Program-made: the position numbers and the translations under genes | NCBI GenBank assembly: GCA_002162815.1 | Contig: MAAT01000008.1 | Coordinates: 85,123 to 149,122, forward strand | From: Gammaproteobacteria bacterium 53_120_T64 | GTDB lineage: Bacteria > Pseudomonadota > Gammaproteobacteria > Pseudomonadales > Porticoccaceae | Direction of reading: 5' to 3' | Length of the DNA stretch: 64,000 nt | Notes under the pieces: model-generated | Database searches by the model: none | What the model was told of the DNA's origin: nothing | What the model saw: the letters and a program-made list of their open reading frames with translations, nothing else | Shown here: positions 55,046-63,561 of the stretch, piece after piece | How positions within the stretch are numbered: the stretch's first letter is position 1 | Layout: every line of letters starts with the position of its first letter

Positions 55046-56086
55046 CTATTGATGGGTAATGGCGCGAAACTCGTCGAGGTGTTCAACAAAGATATTCACC
55101 AGCTCGGGGTCAAACTGGGTGCCATTGTGGTCTTCTATGTAAGCGACGACCTTTTCAATACTCCAGGCATCTTTATAACTTCTGGCGTGACTTAGCGCAT
55201 CAAAAACATCCGCTAAGGCAACAATTCTGCCATAGATATGTATCTCTTCACCTTGCAGACCTCGGGGATAGCCTTTGCCATTCCACTTTTCATGATGCTC
55301 GTGCGCAATCGTCGCTGCGGCACGTATCAATTGCCGCCCTGACCCCCCTAGCAACTTATAAGCATGGGCGGGGTGCTCTTGCATTTGCTGAAACTCTTCC
55401 TCGGTATAGCGTCCTGGCTTGTGGAGTATCTCGTAGGGAACCATCATCTTGCCAATATCGTGCATCGGCGCGGCATGGCGCACCACCTCAACATCATCGG
55501 CACTCAGCGCAGGGTGATAGTGCGCGAGCAGCGCTGATATTTCTGAGACCCGATAAATATGCTGGCCAGTTTCATCGGATGCCGACTCCATCAAACCCGC
55601 CAGCATAGCGATCATCTCTTTTTGGTTGTCCTCAAGTTCGCTGCTCAAGCGCCGATGTTCAAACTTGATCTTGGTGCTCAGCTCAATATTACTTTGCTGG
55701 AGTAATTTTTTCGCTCGATACAACTCGGTATGCGTTTTAACTCTTGCCAGCAATTCCTCGGCATGGAAGGGCTTGGTGATATAGTCGACAGCGCCCAGAG
55801 CAAAGCATTTACTCAGGGCATCTACGTTGGATTTTGCGCTCAAGAAAATAATGGGAATAGCAGAAGTTGCAGGATTCTCTTTGACCGATTGGCAGACACT
55901 GTAGCCATCGACGTCGGGCATCATAATATCTAACAACACCAGATCCAGCTGCGCCGCCTCGCGCTCGATGATAGTCAACGCTTCCCCGCCCCGCGTGGCA
56001 AAGGAGAAGGTGTGCTCACCTTCCTTGAGAATGTTCATCGCTACCTGAATATTTTCAGGCACATCATCGACAATTAAAATGTGCAT
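55046..56086 (-). CDS. Response regulator with HD-GYP domain
   Basis: A 346-aa regulator with a receiver domain (1-120; phosphoacceptor D53 in LLDIMMPD, K105 in ITKPF), a coiled-coil linker (125-160) and an HD-GYP domain (160-340). The HD-GYP signature is complete: H209-D210 in MHDIGK, HEHHEKWNGKGYPRGL with GYP at 272-274. Such proteins degrade cyclic di-GMP to GMP or pGpG. ATG at 56086 follows AAGGGA. It is the first gene of a two-gene unit with the hybrid kinase, so phosphotransfer from that kinase is likely. Confidence 0.93.
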   Translation of the reverse strand: MHILIVDDVPENIQVAMNILKEGEHTFSFATRGGEALTIIEREAAQLDLVLLDIMMPDVDGYSVCQSVKENPATSAIPIIFLSAKSNVDALSKCFALGAVDYITKPFHAEELLARVKTHTELYRAKKLLQQSNIELSTKIKFEHRRLSSELEDNQKEMIAMLAGLMESASDETGQHIYRVSEISALLAHYHPALSADDVEVVRHAAPMHDIGKMMVPYEILHKPGRYTEEEFQQMQEHPAHAYKLLGGSGRQLIRAAATIAHEHHEKWNGKGYPRGLQGEEIHIYGRIVALADVFDALSHARSYKDAWSIEKVVAYIEDHNGTQFDPELVNIFVEHLDEFRAITHQ

Positions 56087-56351
56087 AAAATCCCTTTTAT
56101 CCTTGCCTATCGAGCAGATACTACTGCTCCGATCACCGATCGCCCTTAATTCTTAACACTGAACAGCTGCTGATATAACTAGTGACCTTAAGCATAGCCA
56201 ATTTACACTGTGCTTGCCGATGCGAAGGCCACTTTTATGCCCTGCCTAAGGCCCCTCCTGTGCGACCAACAATCTCAGTAAACCCCTGTACTGTTATTTG
56301 GCAAGGCCGACCTAGGCCCATAGGGTTTACGTAATAGCCCTCACTAAGGGC

Positions 56352-57254
56352 TTAAGCCTGAAAAGACTGTCCCGCCGTTGCTCTACCGACTTCGATAAAA
56401 TGCCTGATATACGCTATCGCTTGATCTTGCTCACGCATCGCAATGTAGAGCTTACGCTGCATACCGCCCGCGCCCAATTGCAATAACACTAGCGGTTGTT
56501 CCGCACATTTGGCCTCTGCCAACCACTTCGGCAACACGCACACACCGCGCTGTAACTCCGTCATCTGTAACATTAACTCCAGCGATTCCACCACCTTATG
56601 GCGACTTGGCTTGAGATTTGCGGGGCCGAGGAAGTGATTGAAAACATCCAGGCGCTGTACCGGTACGGGGAAGGTCAGCAGGGTTTGCGCAGCCAGTTGT
56701 TCGGGACTAATTTGCCGACATTGCGCCAGCGGATGATCCGCCGCCACCACCAATACCAACTCGTAATCGGTCAGCACTTCGTAATAGCTGCCCCGTTGCT
56801 TGATCAGGTCGGGGGTAACAAGAATATCAATATGGTGGTTGAGTAAGCCCTCGAGTCCGGAAAACTGAAACTTACTGACGATATCCACATCGACCTCTGG
56901 CATTTGACGCATAAATTCACCGGTGACGCCAGTCAGCCACTCGTAACAGGGATAGCACTCGACCCCAATGCGCAATATCCCCTGGCGACCCTCGCCCTGA
57001 GCTTTCAAACTCTGTTCCGCTTGGGCCAGCACCGGCAACACCTGTTCGGCCACCTGGTGCAGTAGTCGCCCGCCATGGGTGAGTCGTAGATAGCGCCCGT
57101 CCCTCTCCCACAACTCGACACCGAGCTTTTTTTCGAGGCTGCGTATTTGGTGGGACAGGGCCGACTGACTGAGGCACAGCGTATTCGCGGCTGCGGTCAA
57201 GGTGCCGTTTTTCTGTAGGGCGGCAATAATTTTTAGGTGGCTGTGCTCGATCAT
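56352..57254 (-). CDS. metR: LysR-type regulator MetR
   Basis: MetR activates metE in response to homocysteine. The 300-aa LysR protein has the N-terminal winged helix (LTAAANTLCLSQSALSHQIRSLEKKLGVEL, split here as LTAAANTLCLSQSALSHQ and IRSLEKKLGVEL) and a type-2 periplasmic-binding-like effector domain. MIEHSHLKIIAALQKNGTL is the normal MetR start. It is divergent from metE, 103 bp apart, the classical arrangement. Confidence 0.93.
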   Translation of the reverse strand: MIEHSHLKIIAALQKNGTLTAAANTLCLSQSALSHQIRSLEKKLGVELWERDGRYLRLTHGGRLLHQVAEQVLPVLAQAEQSLKAQGEGRQGILRIGVECYPCYEWLTGVTGEFMRQMPEVDVDIVSKFQFSGLEGLLNHHIDILVTPDLIKQRGSYYEVLTDYELVLVVAADHPLAQCRQISPEQLAAQTLLTFPVPVQRLDVFNHFLGPANLKPSRHKVVESLELMLQMTELQRGVCVLPKWLAEAKCAEQPLVLLQLGAGGMQRKLYIAMREQDQAIAYIRHFIEVGRATAGQSFQA

Positions 57255-57257
57255 CTA

Positions 57258-57270
57258 TGAAAATATCTCA
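57258..57270. promoter_or_regulatory. Near-consensus MetR binding site
   Basis: TGAAAATATCTCA matches the MetR consensus TGAANNTNNTTCA except for one base in the right half. It lies 3 bp from the metR start codon in the metR-metE intergenic region, where MetR would bind to activate metE and repress itself. Confidence 0.55.
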
Positions 57271-57357
57271 TTGTTAAGTTATAAATCATCATTATTACTC
57301 ACCAGTCACCATCACTACAATCCGCCGCCTCAACAATAATTTGGAGCACGACCCGTC

Positions 57358-59661
57358 ATGGTGACAACACACAATCTCGGCTTCCCGCGCATTGGTAAAA
57401 AGCGCCAATTAAAACTCGCCCTCGAAAGCTACTGGCAGGGCCAGACCTCGCAAAGTGATTTACTGGCGAGCGCAGTCGAGCTACGCAAGAGCCACTGGCA
57501 ACTACAGAGTGACCTCGACTTCGTCCCTGTTGGCGACTTCTCCCTCTACGATCAGGTGCTGGATACCAGTTTCCTGCTCGGCCACATCCCCTCCCGTGTA
57601 CGCGACCTGCCCGGCACAGCCATCGACAATTACTTTCGGGTTGCCCGGGGACGCTCCGCAAACGAGCGTGCAAGCTGCTGTGTCAGTGCCGGGGAAATGA
57701 CCAAGTGGTTCGACACCAACTACCACTACATTGTCCCCGAGTTTGAAGTGAACACCCACTTCTCAGTAAATGCCGAAACGCTCATACATCAGATAGAGGA
57801 AGCCCATGCCCAAGGCCGAAAAACCAAGCCGGTCATTATTGGCCCCCTCACCTACCTGCGTATAGGTAAGTCGAAGCACAGCACGGATAAGCTCGACCTG
57901 CTAGTACCCCTAATCAAGGCCTACAAGGAGTTACTCTGTGCACTGGAGAGCACCGGTATAGAGTGGCTGCAAATAGATGAACCGGCACTGGTGACCGAGC
58001 TTGAACCCGAGTGGCAAGCAGCGGCGATGGAGGTCTATCAAGCATTACAGGGTCGCTCATTTAAAATCTTGGTGGCCACCTATTTTGGCCAGCTGCAAGG
58101 CAACTTAAAGTTGGCCTGTGAATTACCCATTGACGGCCTGCACCTCGATGCCATCAACGCCAAAGACGAAATTACCGATGTCGCGGCATTACTGGGGACA
58201 GACAAGATCCTGTCACTGGGCGTTATCAATGGCCGCAATATCTGGATCAACGACCTGAATACCACTCTCGATTGGCTCGAGCCCCTTCACCAGCAACTTG
58301 GCGAGCGCTTGTGGCTAGCGCCCTCCTGCTCACTACTGCATGTGCCGGTCGACCTCGATAGCGAGCAAGAGCTAGACAGCGATGTCAAATCGTGGCTCTG
58401 CTTTGCCGTGCAAAAACTCGATGAGCTGAGCACCCTTGCCCTAGCACTGAATAACGGCAGAAGCGCCGCTGCCGCTGCACTCGCCAGCAATCGAGCCCTG
58501 ATCGAGAGTCGCGCCAACTCACCACGGGTGCATAAGCCCGAGGTACAGAATGCCTTGAGCCGAATCAACGACTCCATGGCCAAGCGCCAGTCACGCTATG
58601 CCCTGCGCGCCGTGGAGCAGAGACAAAAGCTTAAACTGCCCCTCTATCCCAGCACCACGATTGGCTCCTTTCCACAAACTGTGGCTATACGTCAAAGTCG
58701 CCGCGACTTCCGCCAGGGAAAGCTGTCGGCACAAGCCTATCAGCTCGCCATGGAAGAGGAAGTCGCCCACTGCATCCGCGAACAGGAAGCGCTCGGGCTC
58801 GATGTACTCGTGCACGGTGAACCCGAACGCAACGACATGGTCGAGTATTTTGGCGAACAGCTCGAGGGCTATACCTCCAGCCAATTCGGCTGGGTTCAGT
58901 CCTACGGCTCGCGCTGTGTCAAACCGCCGATCATCTACGGTGATATCTCACGCCCCAAGCCAATGACCGTGGCGTGGGCAAGCTACGCACAATCTCTCAC
59001 CGAAAAACCTATGAAGGGCATGCTTACCGGTCCAGTAACAATTTTGAACTGGTCCTTTGTACGCGACGACCAAAGCCGCGCGCAAACCTGCCTACAACTG
59101 GCCCTGGCGATACGCGAGGAAGTTCTCGACCTTGAAAAGGCCGGCATCGATATTATTCAAATCGATGAGGCCGCTCTGCGCGAGGGCCTGCCCCTGCGCA
59201 AAACCCAGTGGCAGGATTACCTCAACTGGGCAATTCGTGCCTTTCGCATCACCGCCAACGGTGTTGGCGATGCCACGCAAATTCATACCCACATGTGCTA
59301 CTCCGACTTCAATGACATCATCGGCGCGATCGCCGAAATGGATGCCGATGTCATCACCATCGAAACCTCACGCTCGGATATGGGCTTGCTGGATGTCTTC
59401 GACGAGTTCCACTACCCCAATCAAATTGGCCCCGGTGTCTACGATATTCACTCGCCAAATATCCCCACGGTGGCATCCATTGTCGCATTGATGGAAAAAG
59501 CAGAACAGCGCATTCCCGCAGAACGACTCTGGATTAACCCAGACTGTGGCTTAAAAACCCGCACTTGGCCCGAGGTAATACCCGCGCTGAACAATATGCT
59601 CAAGGCCAGAGAATTGCTGGTAGCAAAGCACAGGCAAAATGAAACGGTACAAACTGAATAA
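57358..59661 (+). CDS. metE: Cobalamin-independent methionine synthase MetE
   Basis: Transfers a methyl group from methyl-tetrahydrofolate polyglutamate to homocysteine without vitamin B12. The 767-aa protein has both family halves: the N-terminal [20 protein letters not shown] and the catalytic C-terminal half with [34 protein letters not shown], and the zinc ligands H and C in [10 protein letters not shown]; a last zinc cysteine is in NPDCGLKTR. Length agrees with E. coli MetE (753). ATG at 57358. Divergent from metR. A B12-dependent MetH may also exist but is not in the window. Confidence 0.97.
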   Translation: MVTTHNLGFPRIGKKRQLKLALESYWQGQTSQSDLLASAVELRKSHWQLQSDLDFVPVGDFSLYDQVLDTSFLLGHIPSRVRDLPGTAIDNYFRVARGRSANERASCCVSAGEMTKWFDTNYHYIVPEFEVNTHFSVNAETLIHQIEEAHAQGRKTKPVIIGPLTYLRIGKSKHSTDKLDLLVPLIKAYKELLCALESTGIEWLQIDEPALVTELEPEWQAAAMEVYQALQGRSFKILVATYFGQLQGNLKLACELPIDGLHLDAINAKDEITDVAALLGTDKILSLGVINGRNIWINDLNTTLDWLEPLHQQLGERLWLAPSCSLLHVPVDLDSEQELDSDVKSWLCFAVQKLDELSTLALALNNGRSAAAAALASNRALIESRANSPRVHKPEVQNALSRINDSMAKRQSRYALRAVEQRQKLKLPLYPSTTIGSFPQTVAIRQSRRDFRQGKLSAQAYQLAMEEEVAHCIREQEALGLDVLVHGEPERNDMVEYFGEQLEGYTSSQFGWVQSYGSRCVKPPIIYGDISRPKPMTVAWASYAQSLTEKPMKGMLTGPVTILNWSFVRDDQSRAQTCLQLALAIREEVLDLEKAGIDIIQIDEAALREGLPLRKTQWQDYLNWAIRAFRITANGVGDATQIHTHMCYSDFNDIIGAIAEMDADVITIETSRSDMGLLDVFDEFHYPNQIGPGVYDIHSPNIPTVASIVALMEKAEQRIPAERLWINPDCGLKTRTWPEVIPALNNMLKARELLVAKHRQNETVQTE

Positions 59662-59670
59662 ACCCGCTCA

Positions 59671-59740
59671 TTAGCCAGCTATAGGTTAATCATGTTTGCT
59701 GCGACATGAGATGAAACGATCAACACCTATAGCCAGCTAA
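59671..59740 (+). repeat. Imperfect long inverted repeat after metE
   Basis: The arms TTAGCCAGCTATAGGT (59671-59686) and ACCTATAGCCAGCTAA (59725-59740) pair except for a 2-nt internal loop, because both carry TAGCCAGCTA as a direct repeat. A small hairpin CATGT/ACATG sits in the 38-nt loop. It begins 10 nt after metE stops and may form the 3' end of its message, but no T-run follows. Confidence 0.6.
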
Positions 59741-59985
59741 CCTATGAATCAAGCTGGGCAATTTCAATTCTACACAAAATAAATTCTTCCCAACAAATGA
59801 TGGCGGAGGCTATTGGCGTAAGCCAGCCCGCCATCAGTGGGGCGTTTAAACGCAATAGTGGGCAATCGGACATCCTGAAAAACAGGCTTGTATTGATGAA
59901 CGCCCGGATATATTTAAAGAAAAGAAGCGGGTGGCTGACTAATTCCCCAAGGAAAACATTAAACAGAAAATACATTAAGGGCTAA
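59710..59985 (+). pseudogene. Fragment of a Cro/repressor-like helix-turn-helix protein
   Basis: An open frame reads ...HKINSSQQMMAEAIGVSQPAISGAFKRNSG..., a good Cro-type helix-turn-helix (MAEAIGVSQPAISGAFK). The first ATG in frame (59797) would cut off the first helix of the domain, and there is no ATG between the upstream stop at 59707 and it. The C-terminal part (LKNRLVLMNARIYLKKRSGW) is basic and unfamiliar. It may be a remnant of a phage or toxin-antitoxin regulator, or a small gene with an unusual start. Most likely not intact. Confidence 0.45.
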
Positions 59986-60061
59986 TCTAGCATGTTAAAT
60001 TGCAATGCACTTCGAAGTTGAATCCAAGGCATTAAATACATCATCCATTAAAAATAAAACA

Positions 60062-61030
60062 CTAGTGCGGCGCTAACAACTCGATTGCCTTGCGTGTCGC
60101 CTCTAAACGCTGCTCATTAACGGGGCTCACAGCCAGCACAGGCATCGCCGCACCTGCTTGCCTGAAGGCCTCAATCTGTTCCCGGCACTGTTCAGGAGAA
60201 CCATAAATGCAGACCTGCTCGACCATCGTGTCACTAATCGCATTGGCTGCTGCGCGACGATCACTATTTTTCCAGGCCTCTTCAGCCATAGCCATTTCAT
60301 CTTCAAAACCACAGCGCCGCCATTGTAAGCGGTAATTGGGCAGCCCGGCGAAGAAGGCAAGATTGTGACGTGCCGCCGACAGTGCCGCGTCACAATCTTC
60401 CGATACAAAGGTGGGAATGCTCATTATGCAGTCCATACTTTGCGGATCTTTACCGACACTTTTAGCGGCATCTGTGGTTGCTGCAACTAATTGACCGAGG
60501 TAATCGCGCCCCGCCAAAAATGGCATTATGCCGTCGGCCTCACGACCGGCCACTTCAGCACTTGCGGTGGTCAATGCCGCTAATAAAACCGGCACCGTAT
60601 ATTGACAGGCTTTGGCCTCAAAAAAACCGCTACCCGCCTCACCGCACAAGATACCTTTAACAGTTTTCGCATAATCACCGAGGTATTGGCGCGGGTTGGT
60701 CATTTCTATACCCATCGCTTCAAGCAGGGGGCGATGACTCATCCCCAGGCCAAGTATTAAACGTCCTTCTGACAAGTCTGCAATCGTTTGTGCCGTCATG
60801 GCGGCGAGAAAGGCGTGGCGATAATAAATATTAGCGATATTAGTGCCGACTTTAATAGTGTCTGTCGCCAGAGCGATGGCTTCGGCACAGGCCAGGGCAT
60901 CACCCCGCCCTTCGTTGACCAATACTGCTTCGTAGCCATGTTCTTCTGCCAGCTTACCAATTGCCATTAATTCACGGGGCGGCGCATCGGTGGCGGTTGA
61001 CAGTACAATGCCTAATCGTGAGTGAGCCAT
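60062..61030 (-). CDS. LLM-class flavin-dependent oxidoreductase
   Basis: A 322-aa luciferase-like TIM-barrel protein. Family signs are the early ELMAIGKLAEEHGYEAVLVNE, ATDTIKVGTNIANIYYRHAFLAAMTAQTIADLS, a GRLILGLGMSH segment and VLLAALTTASAEVAGREADG. It may use F420 or FMN; many such proteins in this class are F420-type, which gammaproteobacteria seldom make, so FMN is possible. ATG at 61030 has AAGGAG upstream. It is downstream of the SDR genes but behind a terminator, so it may have its own promoter. Confidence 0.85.
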   Translation of the reverse strand: MAHSRLGIVLSTATDAPPRELMAIGKLAEEHGYEAVLVNEGRGDALACAEAIALATDTIKVGTNIANIYYRHAFLAAMTAQTIADLSEGRLILGLGMSHRPLLEAMGIEMTNPRQYLGDYAKTVKGILCGEAGSGFFEAKACQYTVPVLLAALTTASAEVAGREADGIMPFLAGRDYLGQLVAATTDAAKSVGKDPQSMDCIMSIPTFVSEDCDAALSAARHNLAFFAGLPNYRLQWRRCGFEDEMAMAEEAWKNSDRRAAANAISDTMVEQVCIYGSPEQCREQIEAFRQAGAAMPVLAVSPVNEQRLEATRKAIELLAPH

Positions 61031-61061
61031 AACATACTCCTTTTTATTATTTTTTTAACAC

Positions 61062-61094
61062 AAAAAAAGGCCAGACCATTATAGTGCTGACCTT
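61062..61094 (-). terminator. Terminator after the SDR unit
   Basis: On the minus strand, stem AAGGTCAG (61094-61087) with CTGGCCTT (61074-61067), one U-G pair, then a T7 run. It stops transcription from the three SDR genes before the LLM gene. Confidence 0.75.
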
Positions 61095-61122
61095 TTACTT
61101 TCGACTCGTTTTACATCAACAC

Positions 61123-61893
61123 TTAAATCATTAGACCCATACGCATAGCGCCGTCGATGCGAATACATTCACCGTTCATCATGGTGTTTTCAACAATATG
61201 ACAGGCCAGTTTGGCAAAATCCTTCGGGTTGCCGCCGCGCTTGGGGAAGGGCACTGTCGCAATCAAACGATTAAAGCCCTCTTCACCGGTTTCTGCTTTT
61301 GCCAGTGGTGTATCAAACACGCCGGGGCAAATAGTCATCACGCGAATACCGTAGGGCGCGAGATCTCGGGCCATGGGCAGGGTCATGCCAATGACACCGG
61401 CCTTTGATGCCGCATAGGCCGTATTGCCCACCGGGCCATCGTAACCAAAAATAGAGGCGACATTGACGAAGACACCGCGCTCGCCGTCTTCATTCAGGGC
61501 ATCGAGGGCTATCATATCGGTGCTGGCCAAACGGCAAACATCAAAAGTGCCGGTTAAATTCACATTCACCACTCTTAAAAAGCTGTCGAGAGGATGGGGG
61601 CCTTTCTTATTGGTGATTTTACGGCCAATACCAATGCCCGCCACGTTCATTACGATGCGCGCTGTACCCAGCTCCGCTTTCACTGTTGCCAGCGCCGCTT
61701 CAACACTCTCGCCATCGGCAACATCCACTTTAACCGCCAGACCGCCGACTTCGTCGGCAATGGTTTTTGCCAGTTCGAGATTGAGATCGAGCACGGCAAC
61801 TTTGGCACCTTTAGCGGCGAGCGCGCGCACGGTGTCGGCGCCGAGGCCAGAGGCTCCACCGGTAACGATGGCAATTTGATCTTTAATATCCAT
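61123..61893 (-). CDS. Short-chain dehydrogenase 1 of the tandem set
   Basis: A 256-aa classical SDR similar to type-2 3-hydroxyacyl-CoA dehydrogenase (HSD17B10). It has [16 protein letters not shown], the NAD-selecting D in VAVLDLNLE, VAGIGIG in place of NNAG, the serine in NVASIFGYDG and YAASKAGVIG (Y and K). The C-terminal NGECIRIDGAMRMG closes the fold. ATG at 61893, 43 bp after the next SDR gene. It is the last of three paralogues, with a terminator just beyond it. Confidence 0.9.
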   Translation of the reverse strand: MDIKDQIAIVTGGASGLGADTVRALAAKGAKVAVLDLNLELAKTIADEVGGLAVKVDVADGESVEAALATVKAELGTARIVMNVAGIGIGRKITNKKGPHPLDSFLRVVNVNLTGTFDVCRLASTDMIALDALNEDGERGVFVNVASIFGYDGPVGNTAYAASKAGVIGMTLPMARDLAPYGIRVMTICPGVFDTPLAKAETGEEGFNRLIATVPFPKRGGNPKDFAKLACHIVENTMMNGECIRIDGAMRMGLMI

Positions 61894-61935
61894 GAGTTTT
61901 CCTTAAATAAATAAATTAATTAAGCGCGTATTTCC

Positions 61936-62691
61936 TTAGCCACGAAGAGCGCCGTCGAGACGAATCACTTCACCGTTGAGCATCGGGTTCTTGCAAATTT
62001 CCAGAGCCATGCTGGCAAATTCTGCAGGGCGACCGGCACGCTTGGGAAAGGGCACCGAGCCGGCGTAGTCGTCTGGCTCGCCGCGCAGTACGCTGGCGGC
62101 CAGTGGCGTGTTAAAAACACCCGGTGCGATAGTGACAACGCGAATACCGAAGGCCGATAAATCTCGAGCCATCGGTAGAGTCATGCCAATCACGGCCGCT
62201 TTAGTCGCTGCGTAGGCCGTTTGGCCGAAGGGGCCGTCGAGGCCGGCGATGGAAGCGACATTGACGATAACGCCCTGCTCTTCACCCTCAAGAGGGTCGA
62301 GCTGGCGAATCGCATCGGCACCCAATCGGCAAACATTAAAGGTGCCGGTCAGGTTAACCGCAATTTGCTGAGTCAGTGCATCGCGAGGCTGGGGGCCACC
62401 ACCACGGGTTGCCGTGCGCCCGGTAATATCGATGCCCGCACAGTTGATCAAAATACGCGGCGTACCATTCGCTTCGCCCGCTTGCTCCAGGGCTTGAACA
62501 ACCGAGTTTTCATCGGCCACGTCACACTGTACGGCCGTGCAACCTAAGTCACTTGCGGTGCTTTGCGCCAGTTCGAGATTGCGATCAAAGATCGCCACTT
62601 TCGCGCCTTGCTCAATAAACAACTTCGCCGCACCTGCACCCAGGCCCGATGCACCGCCGGTAATAACGACACTTATATTATCTAAATTCAT
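61936..62691 (-). CDS. Short-chain dehydrogenase 2 of the tandem set
   Basis: A 251-aa SDR, the most divergent of the three: [42 protein letters not shown], and a C-terminal [14 protein letters not shown] take ATG at 62691, which gives [13 protein letters not shown] and lies one base after the stop of SDR 3 (TAAGATG), so the two are coupled; the frame is open 10 codons further with no supporting start. Confidence 0.9.
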   Translation of the reverse strand: MNLDNISVVITGGASGLGAGAAKLFIEQGAKVAIFDRNLELAQSTASDLGCTAVQCDVADENSVVQALEQAGEANGTPRILINCAGIDITGRTATRGGGPQPRDALTQQIAVNLTGTFNVCRLGADAIRQLDPLEGEEQGVIVNVASIAGLDGPFGQTAYAATKAAVIGMTLPMARDLSAFGIRVVTIAPGVFNTPLAASVLRGEPDDYAGSVPFPKRAGRPAEFASMALEICKNPMLNGEVIRLDGALRG

Positions 62692-62692
62692 C

Positions 62693-63454
62693 TTAACTAC
62701 CCATCCGAATCGCGCCGTCAATGCGGATCATTTCGCCATTGAGCATGGTGTTTTCACAGATTTGCTGCACTAGCGCACCAAATTCCAGGGGATTACCCCA
62801 GCGCTTGGGGAAGGGCACGGTGGGAATAATACTGTCGATCCACTCCTGGGGAATACCCGCCGCCAGAGGTGTCTCAAACATGCCGGGGGCAATGGTCATC
62901 ACGCGGATGCCGTAGGGCGCGAGGTCGCGGGCCATGGGCAGGGTCATGCCCTGGACACCGGCTTTCGATGCCGCATAGGCGGCCTGGCCCACGGGGCCAT
63001 CTTGTGCGACAACGGAGGCAATGTTAATCACCACCCCGCGCTCGCCGTCTTCATTCAAAGCCTCGAGGTCGATCATGCCGTAGGCGGCAACACGGGCCAC
63101 ATTAAAGGTGCCGGTCAGGTTCACTTTGATGACGCGCTCAAATTCATCCAGCGGGTGTGGGCCTTTGGGGCTGGCGGTACGCACGGCAATATCAATACCC
63201 GCCGCATTTAGTACGATGCGCGGGGCACCGAGTTTTTCGACCACCTGGGCAATCGCGGCTTCCACCGCAGGGCCATCGCTGACGTCACACTCAACCGCTA
63301 TGCCACCCACTTCTGTGGCCAGCTCGGTAGCCAGTGCTAAATTGCGATCGAGCAGTGCGCACTTGGCGCCGGCTTTACTGAGGATTCTGGCAGCCCCTGC
63401 CCCCAAGCCCGATGCACCACCGGTAATTAATGCCACTTGTCCTTCTACATTCAT
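62693..63454 (-). CDS. Short-chain dehydrogenase 3 of the tandem set
   Basis: A 253-aa SDR, first in transcription of the three. Motifs: [59 protein letters not shown]. It is close to SDR 1 throughout, including the GIRVMTI segment after the catalytic helix (CPGVFDTPLA there, APGMFETPLA here). ATG at 63454 has GAGG upstream. A 14-bp palindrome lies 36 bp upstream of the start, and an MFS gene ends 107 bp upstream. Confidence 0.9.
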   Translation of the reverse strand: MNVEGQVALITGGASGLGAGAARILSKAGAKCALLDRNLALATELATEVGGIAVECDVSDGPAVEAAIAQVVEKLGAPRIVLNAAGIDIAVRTASPKGPHPLDEFERVIKVNLTGTFNVARVAAYGMIDLEALNEDGERGVVINIASVVAQDGPVGQAAYAASKAGVQGMTLPMARDLAPYGIRVMTIAPGMFETPLAAGIPQEWIDSIIPTVPFPKRWGNPLEFGALVQQICENTMLNGEMIRIDGAIRMGS

Positions 63455-63489
63455 CTTCGACCTCTTCTCGATTTACAGTTAGATTTTGA

Positions 63490-63503
63490 CAATTTTAAAA
63501 TTG
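63490..63503. promoter_or_regulatory. 14-bp AT-rich palindrome upstream of the SDR unit
   Basis: CAATTTTAAAATTG is a perfect palindrome between the MFS gene and SDR 3, 36 bp before the SDR 3 start. Flanking TTGACA copies 15 bp apart lie on the plus strand. It could be an operator for an unknown regulator or simply AT-rich sequence. Confidence 0.35.
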
Positions 63504-63561
63504 ACAGATTAAAAATGGGTTTCTCATTCGCTATCTCCTACTAAACGCTAGCTTAGAACGT

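Noticed and set aside
56917..57177. Frame antisense or out of phase within metR
   Set aside because: Low-complexity Gly/Arg/Pro translation; metR is clearly the coding frame.
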